This document shows, piece after piece, positions 37,501 through 46,717 of a stretch of 64,000 nt of DNA. A program made the translations under genes and the position numbers. The notes beneath the pieces were generated by a model that did no database searches, was not told where the DNA came from, and saw nothing but the letters and a program-made list of their open reading frames with translations. This DNA comes from Psychrobacter sp. NZS113 (lineage in GTDB: Bacteria > Pseudomonadota > Gammaproteobacteria > Pseudomonadales > Moraxellaceae). The DNA lies in assembly GCF_015864825.1 (NCBI RefSeq), contig NZ_JADYWL010000002.1, positions 124,001 to 188,000 on the forward strand, read 5' to 3'. The first letter of the stretch is position 1, and each line of letters begins with the position of its first letter.

Positions 37501-39078
37501 AACGTTAATGCCAATATTAATATCAATGCTCAGGATGCTAGCCCTGTCGATATGATTGATGAGCTGGATACTTTATTAAATACAGCCATGCGCAAAACCA
37601 AACTGGCTCAGAAAAAACAGTTTCCGCCTGCGCCGCTTTGGCAAGCGGTGTTTGACACATTGAAGGGGCGAGTATCTAGTGAGCCTATGCAACTGGTCGG
37701 CTTACCTACAAAAGCACAGTATGAGTCAATCGCTCAGGTGCTGGGTCAAGGCTTGGGACAACTAGGTAAAGTAGACAATCAAACCTTGTCTGCATTGGTC
37801 GAACTATTGGCGCTAGATACAGCTGTTGATGCTAACGATGTCAATAACATGACAGAGGCGCTCATCCAAGTGTTATCTGATAGCGTATTTAACATTGGAG
37901 AGATTGATATTGAAGGAGTGTTGGCTTACCAAGTGCGCCATCCTGCCAAAGCGTTCTTACGGTCTCAAAAGGTACATGTGGTACAAGGTGAAGAAGCGCT
38001 GTCGCAGCAAGAGCCGCTATTTCTAAACAGTTTAACCACCTATAAAATAAAAGATCATTTGATTAAACAGTTGGTTACTGATGAGAATAAGAAAAACGAT
38101 AGTAATGCAGTGGCTGAGACCACCACTCCAATCCTAATGTATCAAAAAATTATGCCCGCTGGTGTCGCTCGCCAAACCACGTTACCCAATCAACAAAAGA
38201 AACTGCAACAACAATGCTTGGAATTTAAAGAGCAGTTAATTGCTAATGGCTTTGATGAGAGCAGTATTCTCAACGAGAGTGGAGCAGATGGCGCTACAGT
38301 CTTACACCTATTGACGCCAACCGCCGAGCATCCTGTTCAGGTAGAGCTAAAAAGTATATTGAGTAAGATGGATAATGATTCAAGCAATCAGACGAATATA
38401 GAGGGTATAAAAACACTGCTTAAGCTGTTGCCAAAATCCATTAAGATTAAAGGCTCAGTACCAATATTAGCACCAATATCAGTTATTCAGGCGGGTGTAC
38501 CTTATGCTCAGCAATCCCCCAAGCAATGGTTAAATATACTGCCCAATTCTGCTAGCCCTAGGCATTTGCTCAAGTTTTGGTTGTCACATTTGTATTGGCA
38601 AGTGGCTAGACGTACCACTGCCGAGCAAGTGGCATTAAATGATGGCGTAAGTATTTGGCGCTTCAATAAGGCCAGCTCACAAGTTGGTAACTATAAAGAT
38701 GTAATCGCATTTAAACTAAGCCCAATTATCTATGAAGACGCTGTGATTGAGTTGATAAAATGGGCGTTTTTTGGCAAGTTAACGGGTCAAGTGCCTATTA
38801 CATTACTGCCAGAATATGCACTTAATTACCTTGATAAGTATCTAAAGCCTGAAGAAGGTGACGGCAACAGCTACTGGCCAAAACGTGCCGACTTCTCGGA
38901 CTGGTTAAGACCTAACTACAATTCAGACACGGTATATGATACTTGTTCGCAGCATGCCATTTGGCAATACGTACTGCGTGATCAAGATTCATTCAAAGCG
39001 CTATCAGCAGCTCTGACTACATTAGCGCAGCCACTGTATGAGCCGATGTTTAATGCGTTAACTAACTTAGATAGTTAG
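34558..39078 (+). CDS. recC: RecBCD enzyme subunit RecC
   Basis: 1506 residues from GTG 34558; ATG 34564 (two codons later, M-F-T-I-I-Q-S-H-R) is the likelier start and matches the usual RecC beginning. RecC is an inactivated helicase/nuclease that recognises Chi and holds the enzyme together. The segment V-I-T-F-G-R-F-G-A-L-R-N-V-P-F-E-L-V-V-M-L-N and the following D-L-S-E-F-P-G-R-D are typical. At 1506 residues it is some 380 longer than E. coli RecC (about 1120), with low-complexity insertions, including an Asn/Ala/Ile repeat near 975-990. It is the first gene of recC-recB-recD. Confidence 0.93.
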   Translation: MSMFTIIQSHRTENLVDQLLVQYQSKDQPVFEPFIVIVPSMVLGDWLDKTIASRAGISTLVRTKFWGQYQWTLMQDVLTRHNAYLLTQNPEAQTLNVPEVAVLSPTVMQWRLFGYLTYYQESIVADEKHPVHPLLASLIDEPQAGAQQDNVLKDNVRQDKAQQDARIWQLASDLARVFNRYLTHREDWLALWSNNEPLNVGELIADKDALSLRFDKYARGTPEWLVEHYVELEVAQRFLWSNLFADVHLHRVALERAFWSALKNNKANERDQLPTILRIFTIQQLPQTELDFLQRLSQYMNITLLHYNPSKLFWADIVDKSWLQRQQIINPESVFLRDYGHSLLSRLGKQSRDAFAMLANLSGNEQYDDALVEWQDNFDDTLSIDFNGEFAAEYIDDASSAQNSPSLLKRLQNDVLMLDEQSTQQATAATVSQAVSKQLESSFDEEKPATAWYEDEALENKRFEIDRFWAISSQDNSLSIHSCHSLQRQLEVLRIMIGHWLNEPIKLGEKKRHISDIVVLLPDVERHHALIGSIFVNGKGQDGLTLPAKVTGVVDADIRQLWEAIIGFYKLLGSHSARFEAAEVLDWLMLPPLFESFGLTHEQMSRGCDLLVEAGFIRGFDELHLKQTLDSNDYDYRFSFAQALDRLTLGLVMPEAELSDCLYPLDEDEWPSTALPEMTLPLPQVSLNDALIVEALCRIYTGLVARRDDHTQKMKAEDWLDQIETQVIHRYFGDVDQTRTMRAIYNAMNGFKSSLRANRHYRQYASGDIDNREVEQRLAGVEQLPLKLSFMLDSIEAELESQQVSAEPTGVITFGRFGALRNVPFELVVMLNMDLSEFPGRDRDNRYDLMKATNARRGDRVSEDDDNGAFLDALLCARSACWMFYNGQSLTDTHEHLPANPVSELLQFLQGEVQWQVNSLETLPENIDPTTESLKRYLPKLIKQWLVTEHPALPFHESLFETEMEGADVFEQASSDIDANANVNANININAQDASPVDMIDELDTLLNTAMRKTKLAQKKQFPPAPLWQAVFDTLKGRVSSEPMQLVGLPTKAQYESIAQVLGQGLGQLGKVDNQTLSALVELLALDTAVDANDVNNMTEALIQVLSDSVFNIGEIDIEGVLAYQVRHPAKAFLRSQKVHVVQGEEALSQQEPLFLNSLTTYKIKDHLIKQLVTDENKKNDSNAVAETTTPILMYQKIMPAGVARQTTLPNQQKKLQQQCLEFKEQLIANGFDESSILNESGADGATVLHLLTPTAEHPVQVELKSILSKMDNDSSNQTNIEGIKTLLKLLPKSIKIKGSVPILAPISVIQAGVPYAQQSPKQWLNILPNSASPRHLLKFWLSHLYWQVARRTTAEQVALNDGVSIWRFNKASSQVGNYKDVIAFKLSPIIYEDAVIELIKWAFFGKLTGQVPITLLPEYALNYLDKYLKPEEGDGNSYWPKRADFSDWLRPNYNSDTVYDTCSQHAIWQYVLRDQDSFKALSAALTTLAQPLYEPMFNALTNLDS

Positions 39079-39146
39079 CCAGTTATTTAGAATCTTTCTT
39101 TTTGTTCTCTTGCTCTAATAAATAATAATTAAAAGTATGCGCCTAT

Positions 39147-42100
39147 ATGACAGACTTTACCGACCCAACCAGTACCATTGACTTGTCTACACAACCGAAT
39201 TTATTTGATGAATATTCAGATGAGCTGACTTTATCTGCTGTGCCTGAACGTAAAAATGATGTTATACCGGCAGTTGATGTTGATCTGACAGGTAAACACC
39301 TGATTGAAGCCTCAGCGGGTACGGGCAAAACTTGGACGTTGACCGGTATTGTACTACGCCTACTGATCGAAGCGCGACGTGCGCCAGAGCAGGTCATTGC
39401 CACGACCTTTACTCGAGCTGCCGCTGCCGAAATGCGTCAGCGTATCCATGATCGTTTGGTGGATTTCTATCAGTTATTACAATGGGTCAATAGCCTAAGT
39501 GCTGATACTGGCAATAAAGAGAATCTCTATCCCAATATACTACAGGTCATGCCTGAGGGTAATAAAGATACAAAAGCAGGCAATAATTCAGACGTAGACG
39601 CAAACGTTGAAACCGATATTGACGAGTTAAATCAAGACCTTGCTACTGATAAGGAAGTGGCGGCTGAGCAACGTAAACAAGCAAAAAAAGACCGCGAAGA
39701 TTGGTTGGTTAATCAGGCCAAATATGTGCGCTTAGATGGCATCATGCAAGATCCTATCAACTTGCATCTCGTCGGCTATTTGCTAGATCACGTGTACAGT
39801 TACCCAATGGCCGAAGCTATCAGGCGTACTGCATTGGTACTAACCACCCTAGATAAGCTATTTGTAGGTACGCTCGATAGCTTGGCGCAAAAATGGCTGA
39901 CGGAGTACAGCAGCGAGACTGGTCACCAGCAGGGTATGGGGATTATTGAAGACAGCAGTATTGAGCAGGTGACTGACAGTATTATCCATGATGAGCTGCG
40001 TCAGTTTCAGAGCCGCTTATACTATGAGCAGCCTAAACTCTATGCGCTAATGGATCAGCAAGGCAAGCTTTCTGCAGTGGGCGATCATAAAAAATATGTA
40101 ACGCGCTCGCTTAATTTTATCTCTGCGCCGATTGATGAGATAAGACTTGAGAAAAGCTTTGACTTTGATGCCTATGAAAAGCTAATCAACGAGTTTTCTC
40201 AGTTAGATTTAGCAGATATCCAGCCTTACTTAAATCCTGACTATAGAAAGTCTCAAGGTTTCAATGGACGTTCTAACTTATTTAAACAGTTTGATGCCAT
40301 TATCGAGGTGCATCAAAAGATATCGCAGTATCATCTGACATTTAATAGCTATTTGAATGAGAGCGAGAATAAGATTCTGACATCATTGCAGGATTCTAGA
40401 TATCCCGATGAAGATGGCAAAATTAAGAACTTCAATAAGAATAAAGAAAAAGAGCATCAGACGCTTTTTGAGTTAGAGACCATTGGTAAGTTGATGGCTA
40501 TCTTAGACATGCTTGATAGTTTAAACCAGCATATTTTGTTGGTATTGGCCGATCTTAACCGTCATATTGTGCTGGCTGTGCGTAATAGACTGCCAGTTAT
40601 TTTAGAAGAGCGTGGTGAGACGACTTTTAGCCTGCAGATGGTACGCTTAAACCAAGCATTAACTGGTCGCCAAGGGGACAAGCTGGCGCGTTATATTCGT
40701 CATCACTATCCTGTGGCATTGATTGACGAGTCGCAAGATATCAATGGCGAACAAGCCATTATGATTGAAAGCATCTATTTGCCAAAGAATAAGCGTAAAC
40801 AGTCGGACAGTGATAAGCAGGCAACCACTAAGAAAGCAAATCATGAGTTTCTGTTATTGGTTGGTGATCCGAAACAGGCTATTTATGGGTTTCGTGGTGG
40901 CGATGTGTCCAACTATAACTATATGAAAGCCCAATTTGATAAAAGTGCTCTTTGGACGCTTGATATCAATCGCCGTTCGAATGCCGGTGTGATTAACGCA
41001 TTGAACTGCTGGTTTGGCATGGCTGATGCCACAACTGCTGAGAATAAGCTGTCGCAACTGGGTACTGGGATTCACTACCAACATATCAAAGCAGCAAAAC
41101 CGGAATATGGGCTGTCTTGGTTTAATGAGTCAGATAGGCTGGATAACGTATTGGTGACAGAAGTGCTTTCTGCTCAGCCAGTGAGCTTGTTGCACCTGCC
41201 TTATGACAAGGACAAAGAGTTTGATTACGATGAGCATGAAATAACAGCTCGCCATATAGCCACTTTGCTTAATAGTGGTCAGACACTTAAAGGTAAGCCG
41301 ATACAGCCCAGTGATATTGGGGTGCTGGCACGTGCCAAAAAAGATCTGAAAAGGGTCGAAGATGAGCTGGTAAAACTTAATGTGCCGACCTTGACTACCA
41401 GTGATGTCAGCATCTTTGAGACTATTATGGCAGAAGATGTGGCGGCGCTACTAAGTGCCATGCTATACCCGTATCGTCATGACATGATTAATCGGGTGTT
41501 GACCAGTCATCTATATGGACTGAGTATTAAAAACATCAAAGCCATGATGACGGACCATGAGTCAGGCATTACTGAGGGCAGCAGTACAACAAGCTTCCAT
41601 TCACAAAACTCTAATTCGAAAGACCTCCCAGCCAATGAAGCTACTGATAATAAAAAGAGCTATCAAGATTTTATTACCTATTTAAAAGAAGGTGCACAGC
41701 GTTGGCAGCACTTTGGCATATTATCAGCGCTACATTATTTATTAGATAAAAGCTCTGTGCAGCCGCAAGGCGTTTGGCAGGCCCTAGCTGCACATCCAGA
41801 AGGTGACCGTCATATTATGGACTTGCGTCATGTGATGGATATTTTGGCGCAGTATGGTCTAGGCATGGGTGAATATGAGCTACTAGCTTGGTTCAGGCAG
41901 CATATAGATGCAGCGCCTAATAGTGATTGGGCTAAGCAATATCCGCTACCGACAGAGTCTGGTGTGCAGCTAATGACCATTCATAAGTCAAAGGGGCTTG
42001 AGTTCCCTATTGTCTATGTATTGGGAATGGGTGATGCCAGTAGGAAGTCTGGCAACAAAGAAGACTATGGGCTGTATTTATACAACGCGCAACAAGCGCC

Positions 42101-43667
42101 CTCAACGTTAGTGCAGCAGTCGCCAGATAGTCAATCGACGGGAAATCAGCGCCGCTTCTCACCACTGCAAGGCTCTGCTACTGTCGAGGATTATTATACT
42201 GATATCGAAACACAAGAAGGTTTTGATGAGATAAGACGGCTTGGTTATGTGGCATTTACTCGGGCCAGTGAGCAGCTTTATGTGGTGCTGCGAGATCCGA
42301 GTAACAAGACAGGGTTTGAGTTAAAGCCAGTGTTTTATTGGTTTGAATCGCCAGAAGCAAAGTTCGAGCTACCTGATAGGCTCAAAGGCATTGTAGGCAT
42401 GCTCAGAGGGCATAAGATTAATGAGTTCTATGACAATAATTACGTAAACAATGATGCCAACTCAGCAGGTATAAATGACAATGTTCAGATGGCTGCTATC
42501 AAGTCAAATGCTCATAATCCTACAACAGAGGCTATTGAGTACGCGCCATTTGCTGAGGTAATGAAAACCAATTATTTCTATGGTTGGGCTAAGACCAGCT
42601 TTACCGCTTTGGCACGTCAGCTAGATGAATCTACACAAGCAATGGCGATAGTGGATGAGCGTATTGACGATGCGATAGACATTGATATGACAGAGTCTTC
42701 TGTTTCAGACCTCTCTTCACTGAATAGCAAAGATTCTCTCGAACAAGACAGTGAACTAAGCCTCAAGTTAGAAGATGATATCCGCTTTACCTTCGTAAAA
42801 GGTGCCAATGCTGGTACGTTTTTGCATGAGATATTTGAACAAATTGATTTCACTAATAAAGCCCAGTGGCCTCAGGTTATTGATAGAGCGATTAGTAGCT
42901 ATCAGTTGCCGCTTATATATAGCAGTGCTGAACAACAGAGCCGCAGATCACAAGTCAAGAAACAAAGAAATAGCGATGGGTTTGATCTTGAGTCAATAGA
43001 TACAGCGAAGCATGAGGCATTAATCAATTGGATTGAAGAAGTGTTACATGCGCCGCTATTATCTTCTAATCAATCCTTGATTTCTCTTGATAAAGGTAAG
43101 CGATTTGCTGAGTTAGAGTTCAATATGGGGTTGTCAGAGAACTTCAAAGCCCAGGATATCAGTAGGCTTTTTCAACAGTATTTACCTGATGAAATAGATA
43201 AGCATGTCACTCTAGTTCCGCAAAATAAAGCACATCTATATCGTTATCTGCGTGGTGAGATTGACTTAGTGTATGAGCATGCTGGCAAGTATTATGTGGT
43301 CGATTATAAAAGCAACTTTTTAGGAAACAGCCTAAGCGATTATAATGAGAATACGCTCAAACAAGCAATGTCTAAGGCGGGGTATTGGCTACAAGCAGCG
43401 ATTTATCAAGTGGCTTTACATCGGTTCCTTGCGATGAGAATCAGTGATTATACGGGTAACGAAGATAAGTACCTAGGCGCTGTAGAGTATGTGTTTTTAC
43501 GCGGCGTGTATGATCCAAATGCTAAAATCGTTGACACTACCTCTCAAGATAATAATAAACCTAGCAGTAACAACTCAGAGAAACATGGCTGCTATGGATT
43601 GGTCACTTGGGATATTCCCATCGACTTTGTTAAAGGTTTAGACGCACTATTTGGCACGCCAGATTAA
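39147..43667 (+). CDS. recB: RecBCD enzyme subunit RecB (helicase-nuclease)
   Basis: 1506 residues against about 1180 in E. coli. Helicase Walker A A-S-A-G-T-G-K-T is at residues 55-62. UvrD-type motifs follow: I-D-E-S-Q-D, G-D-P-K-Q-A-I-Y-G-F-R-G-G-D, T-I-H-K-S-K-G-L-E-F-P and V-A-F-T-R-A. The C-terminal nuclease has G-E-I-D-L-V-Y (Asp near 1373) and V-D-Y-K-S-N (Asp near 1386), the metal-binding residues that cut both strands. Extra length comes from an acidic Asn/Asp-rich insertion near 130-180 and a Ser/Asp-rich linker near 1180-1220. The gene starts 68 bases after recC. Confidence 0.96.
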   Translation: MTDFTDPTSTIDLSTQPNLFDEYSDELTLSAVPERKNDVIPAVDVDLTGKHLIEASAGTGKTWTLTGIVLRLLIEARRAPEQVIATTFTRAAAAEMRQRIHDRLVDFYQLLQWVNSLSADTGNKENLYPNILQVMPEGNKDTKAGNNSDVDANVETDIDELNQDLATDKEVAAEQRKQAKKDREDWLVNQAKYVRLDGIMQDPINLHLVGYLLDHVYSYPMAEAIRRTALVLTTLDKLFVGTLDSLAQKWLTEYSSETGHQQGMGIIEDSSIEQVTDSIIHDELRQFQSRLYYEQPKLYALMDQQGKLSAVGDHKKYVTRSLNFISAPIDEIRLEKSFDFDAYEKLINEFSQLDLADIQPYLNPDYRKSQGFNGRSNLFKQFDAIIEVHQKISQYHLTFNSYLNESENKILTSLQDSRYPDEDGKIKNFNKNKEKEHQTLFELETIGKLMAILDMLDSLNQHILLVLADLNRHIVLAVRNRLPVILEERGETTFSLQMVRLNQALTGRQGDKLARYIRHHYPVALIDESQDINGEQAIMIESIYLPKNKRKQSDSDKQATTKKANHEFLLLVGDPKQAIYGFRGGDVSNYNYMKAQFDKSALWTLDINRRSNAGVINALNCWFGMADATTAENKLSQLGTGIHYQHIKAAKPEYGLSWFNESDRLDNVLVTEVLSAQPVSLLHLPYDKDKEFDYDEHEITARHIATLLNSGQTLKGKPIQPSDIGVLARAKKDLKRVEDELVKLNVPTLTTSDVSIFETIMAEDVAALLSAMLYPYRHDMINRVLTSHLYGLSIKNIKAMMTDHESGITEGSSTTSFHSQNSNSKDLPANEATDNKKSYQDFITYLKEGAQRWQHFGILSALHYLLDKSSVQPQGVWQALAAHPEGDRHIMDLRHVMDILAQYGLGMGEYELLAWFRQHIDAAPNSDWAKQYPLPTESGVQLMTIHKSKGLEFPIVYVLGMGDASRKSGNKEDYGLYLYNAQQAPSTLVQQSPDSQSTGNQRRFSPLQGSATVEDYYTDIETQEGFDEIRRLGYVAFTRASEQLYVVLRDPSNKTGFELKPVFYWFESPEAKFELPDRLKGIVGMLRGHKINEFYDNNYVNNDANSAGINDNVQMAAIKSNAHNPTTEAIEYAPFAEVMKTNYFYGWAKTSFTALARQLDESTQAMAIVDERIDDAIDIDMTESSVSDLSSLNSKDSLEQDSELSLKLEDDIRFTFVKGANAGTFLHEIFEQIDFTNKAQWPQVIDRAISSYQLPLIYSSAEQQSRRSQVKKQRNSDGFDLESIDTAKHEALINWIEEVLHAPLLSSNQSLISLDKGKRFAELEFNMGLSENFKAQDISRLFQQYLPDEIDKHVTLVPQNKAHLYRYLRGEIDLVYEHAGKYYVVDYKSNFLGNSLSDYNENTLKQAMSKAGYWLQAAIYQVALHRFLAMRISDYTGNEDKYLGAVEYVFLRGVYDPNAKIVDTTSQDNNKPSSNNSEKHGCYGLVTWDIPIDFVKGLDALFGTPD

Positions 43668-43741
43668 TAAACTTTATATGACAATTAGATGGGCAAAAAT
43701 TGTTATAACATTTAATCAGATCAAAAAGAGACAAGCACACG

Positions 43742-45937
43742 ATGAGTAATAATAACAACAAGAGCAAGTCAGCCATTAGCTTACAAGAGAGTTGGGCCAG
43801 TAATCTCAGTGATTATATTTTGCTACGTCGTCAGCAAACGCATGTAGCGTATAACGTGACAGATATAAAGGTAGAGGCTGAGAGTAAGCATATCGGTAAG
43901 ACAGAGGATAACGGCTTATTTACGGCTCTATTCGTTATGTTGGCCACTCATTTGGATGAGGGTCATACCGTATTGACCATTGAGGCAGCTGAGCATGACA
44001 CGCTGCTACACGGTCAAATCAATGGTGAGTTGATCGCACTATATGCGTGGCAGCAAAACTTGCTAGAGATGATGGCAACGCCAATACTCGCATTGATGGA
44101 CGCTCAAATACACACGCCATCAGAAGACGACCCTTCAATTGAGTCACCATTATTTGGCGCATTAGATGCTTTGTTTAGTAAACGAGCTCAGTTATGGACG
44201 CAGCTAGCACTTAGCAACCATGAAAGAGAAATGATGGTCAAACGGTTTGATACGATAGTTATGTTATATCAGCGCCTGAAAAATACGGACTTAACGACTT
44301 TCCTTCAGTCAATTCACGAGCATGAGTTATTTTCTGACGTCAATATAGATAATAGTAATATTAAAAATAGCCTAAGCAAAAAAAAACCTATTATATACCA
44401 GATACAGGAAATCGAAACAGGTAACGAGACAAAAATATCGATCACCTTTTGGTTGCACCGTGCTTGGCAAGCAGAGTTTAATTTAGCAAAAAATATCAGC
44501 AATATCTTAAATCAGCAAGTAAGCCCTTTACAGATAGCAATGCCTGAAAACCTTCATGAACACCAAGTAAAGGCGATCAATGTCGCTAATAATAATGCGT
44601 TTAGTATTATTACTGGTGGCCCAGGCACAGGTAAAACATATACAGTCGCTCAGTTAGTCATTGCGTTGCAACAGGCGACAGAGAGTAGGGGCGATGATCT
44701 TGAGAACATTAGATTCAGTACGGACAGTGCCAGTCTGGCATTGGCAGCACCGACCGGTAAGGCTGCTCAGAGAATGCAGGAGTCTCTGCAGGCGGCTCTA
44801 GACGCGGCGAATGTTGAGCTACAGTTGCAAGAAGCAAAAACCATTCATCGCTTGTTAGGTATTGGGCGGACAGGCAGGCCGCGTTACAATGCTGATAACC
44901 CACTAGGGGAAGATATCATCATCGTTGATGAAGCATCCATGCTTGGGGTAGAGTTGGCCAATTATCTTGTGAGTGCGGTAAAACCGGGTGCAAGGCTGAT
45001 ACTATTAGGCGATGCGAATCAGTTAGCAGCGGTAGATGCAGGGGCTGTACTGGCTGATCTCTGTCGTATTTCACGACTACAAGCCATTCATGCAGAACTA
45101 ACCGAAAGCCGGCGATTTAGCGCAGAGTCGGGAATAGGAAAGCTTGCCTCTCAAATTAATAAAGTAGAGGTAGATACACAAGCCATTTGGAAGTTGTTAA
45201 GACAAGATGAAGCGTTGAGCTTTCAATATGTCAATACGCTGCAAACGGAGTCTATATTAAATGATAAAAAAGAAAATAGCCTAAGCAATAAAAATTTATT
45301 AATAAAAATCAGCAAAAATTACCATCCATACGTGAATAAGGTTCAAAATTTACTAAAAAATCCAATAGAAAAATCCATGCCAGAATCAGTAAAAAATACT
45401 ATAGCGCTATTAATGGCAATATTTAACCGATTTAGAGTCTTAAGTGCTGGCCATAATGGCGAATGGGGTGATCATTATATTAATAATTATCTCACTCAGT
45501 GGCATCTTGCTGAGCTAAAGCTACCATTAGGTCAAAATACATGGTTCCATGGTAGACCTGTTATGATTCTACAAAACAATTATGAACTGGGCTTGTTTAA
45601 TGGTGATATTGGTTTTTGCTTGCAGACTAGCGATGATAGAAGCCGACTAGAAGTGTTTTTTGAGAATAAAACACAAGGGATTGCGGTCAACTTGCTAAAT
45701 GAAGAGGTGATTGCCACTGCATATGCGATGACCATTCATAAATCACAAGGATCTGAGTTTGACCATGTGGCCGTTACTTTTGATAATAGTCATGCAAGAC
45801 TACTGAGTAAGGAGCTTATCTATACAGCTGTGACTCGTGCTAAGAAACAAGTGACCATTTATAGTACCAAGCCGGCTTTCGAACGCGCTGTCAAAACACC
45901 AACTGAGCGCCATACAGGTTTGGCATTACAGTTTTAG
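43742..45937 (+). CDS. recD: RecBCD enzyme subunit RecD (5'-3' helicase)
   Basis: 731 residues (E. coli about 608). Walker A G-G-P-G-T-G-K-T is at 292-299, Walker B I-I-V-D-E-A-S-M-L near 395, and the C-terminal A-Y-A-M-T-I-H-K-S-Q-G-S-E-F helicase motif near 660. An N-terminal stretch with nine consecutive A's in the DNA (44378-44386) and a Lys/Asn-rich insertion (DNA 45250-45410) are more AT-rich than the rest. RecD is the fast 5'-3' motor of the complex. It is the last gene of the cluster and is followed by a bidirectional terminator. Confidence 0.95.
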   Translation: MSNNNNKSKSAISLQESWASNLSDYILLRRQQTHVAYNVTDIKVEAESKHIGKTEDNGLFTALFVMLATHLDEGHTVLTIEAAEHDTLLHGQINGELIALYAWQQNLLEMMATPILALMDAQIHTPSEDDPSIESPLFGALDALFSKRAQLWTQLALSNHEREMMVKRFDTIVMLYQRLKNTDLTTFLQSIHEHELFSDVNIDNSNIKNSLSKKKPIIYQIQEIETGNETKISITFWLHRAWQAEFNLAKNISNILNQQVSPLQIAMPENLHEHQVKAINVANNNAFSIITGGPGTGKTYTVAQLVIALQQATESRGDDLENIRFSTDSASLALAAPTGKAAQRMQESLQAALDAANVELQLQEAKTIHRLLGIGRTGRPRYNADNPLGEDIIIVDEASMLGVELANYLVSAVKPGARLILLGDANQLAAVDAGAVLADLCRISRLQAIHAELTESRRFSAESGIGKLASQINKVEVDTQAIWKLLRQDEALSFQYVNTLQTESILNDKKENSLSNKNLLIKISKNYHPYVNKVQNLLKNPIEKSMPESVKNTIALLMAIFNRFRVLSAGHNGEWGDHYINNYLTQWHLAELKLPLGQNTWFHGRPVMILQNNYELGLFNGDIGFCLQTSDDRSRLEVFFENKTQGIAVNLLNEEVIATAYAMTIHKSQGSEFDHVAVTFDNSHARLLSKELIYTAVTRAKKQVTIYSTKPAFERAVKTPTERHTGLALQF

Positions 45938-45986
45938 TCGCTATCGTGAACTGACTTTATTCATGACACAATACTCATGGCACAAT

Positions 45987-46015
45987 AAAAAAGCATCCAA
46001 ATTGGATGCTTTTTT
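45987..46015. terminator. Bidirectional terminator between recD and hpt
   Basis: AAAAAAGCATCCAA at 45987-46000 and its complement at 46002-46015 form a hairpin with A-runs and T-runs on both sides, between convergent recD (rightward) and hpt (leftward). Confidence 0.85.
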
Positions 46016-46051
46016 AGGATTTAAATGCTTTCAGATACTTAAATATAGGGC

Positions 46052-46615
46052 TTAAACTTTGTCTTCTTTGATAGCGTAAATGCCTGGTAAGTGACGTAAG
46101 TAGCCGTGGAAATCCATACCACAGCCATAGACGTAACGGTCAGCGACATTGATGCCAACAAAATCAACGTCAAACCCTTCTACTTTACGATCGTGTTCTT
46201 TGTTGAGCAAAACACATGATTCCAGTGATAAAGGCTTTTCTTTGCTTAATTCTTCGACGACTGTTTTTAAGGTAATACCTTCGTCAAAAATATCATCAAT
46301 CAGTAATACGTGCTCACCCTCGATGCTAACATCAGGTTTGTATTTCCAATCTAACTCATTGGTACCTTCGTTATCGCGATAACGTGTCGCATGGATATAA
46401 TGCATGCGATGGTAGAAGGTTAGGTGAGTCAATAACTGGCCCGCTGGGATAAGTCCGCCATTCATAACGACCATGACGATTGGGTTTAGACCAGCATAAT
46501 GCAGGTTAAGTTGAGCAGCAAGACGTTCGTAAGCAGCAGCAACTTCGATACTGCTGATAAGGCACTCTGAGTTGCGTAATGTTTTTTCGATTTCTTGGTT
46601 ACTGATTTGGGTCAT
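46052..46615 (-). CDS. hpt: Hypoxanthine-guanine phosphoribosyltransferase
   Basis: 187 residues. The PRPP-binding motif V-L-L-I-D-D-I-F-D-E-G-I-T is at residues 103-115, and M-N-G-G-L-I-P-A-G near 51-59 is the loop before the purine site. It salvages hypoxanthine and guanine to nucleotides with PRPP in the cytoplasm. The D-I-F-D-E-G form of the PRPP loop and the length match the type found in gamma-proteobacteria such as Acinetobacter. A separate, shorter xanthine-specific enzyme is the main alternative. Confidence 0.88.
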   Translation of the reverse strand: MTQISNQEIEKTLRNSECLISSIEVAAAYERLAAQLNLHYAGLNPIVMVVMNGGLIPAGQLLTHLTFYHRMHYIHATRYRDNEGTNELDWKYKPDVSIEGEHVLLIDDIFDEGITLKTVVEELSKEKPLSLESCVLLNKEHDRKVEGFDVDFVGINVADRYVYGCGMDFHGYLRHLPGIYAIKEDKV

Positions 46616-46717
46616 CGGATGCGCCTTCGGTAAAAAGTGCCGCTTATTTTAGCAAATTTTAGTGAAATTTCCCAATAGCATATGACTTTTGGGGCAAATT
46701 TAATCTAATACTAGGTC

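Noticed and set aside
34558-43667. RecC and RecB both have exactly 1506 residues
   Set aside because: The sequences are different proteins with their own family motifs; equal length is taken as coincidence.
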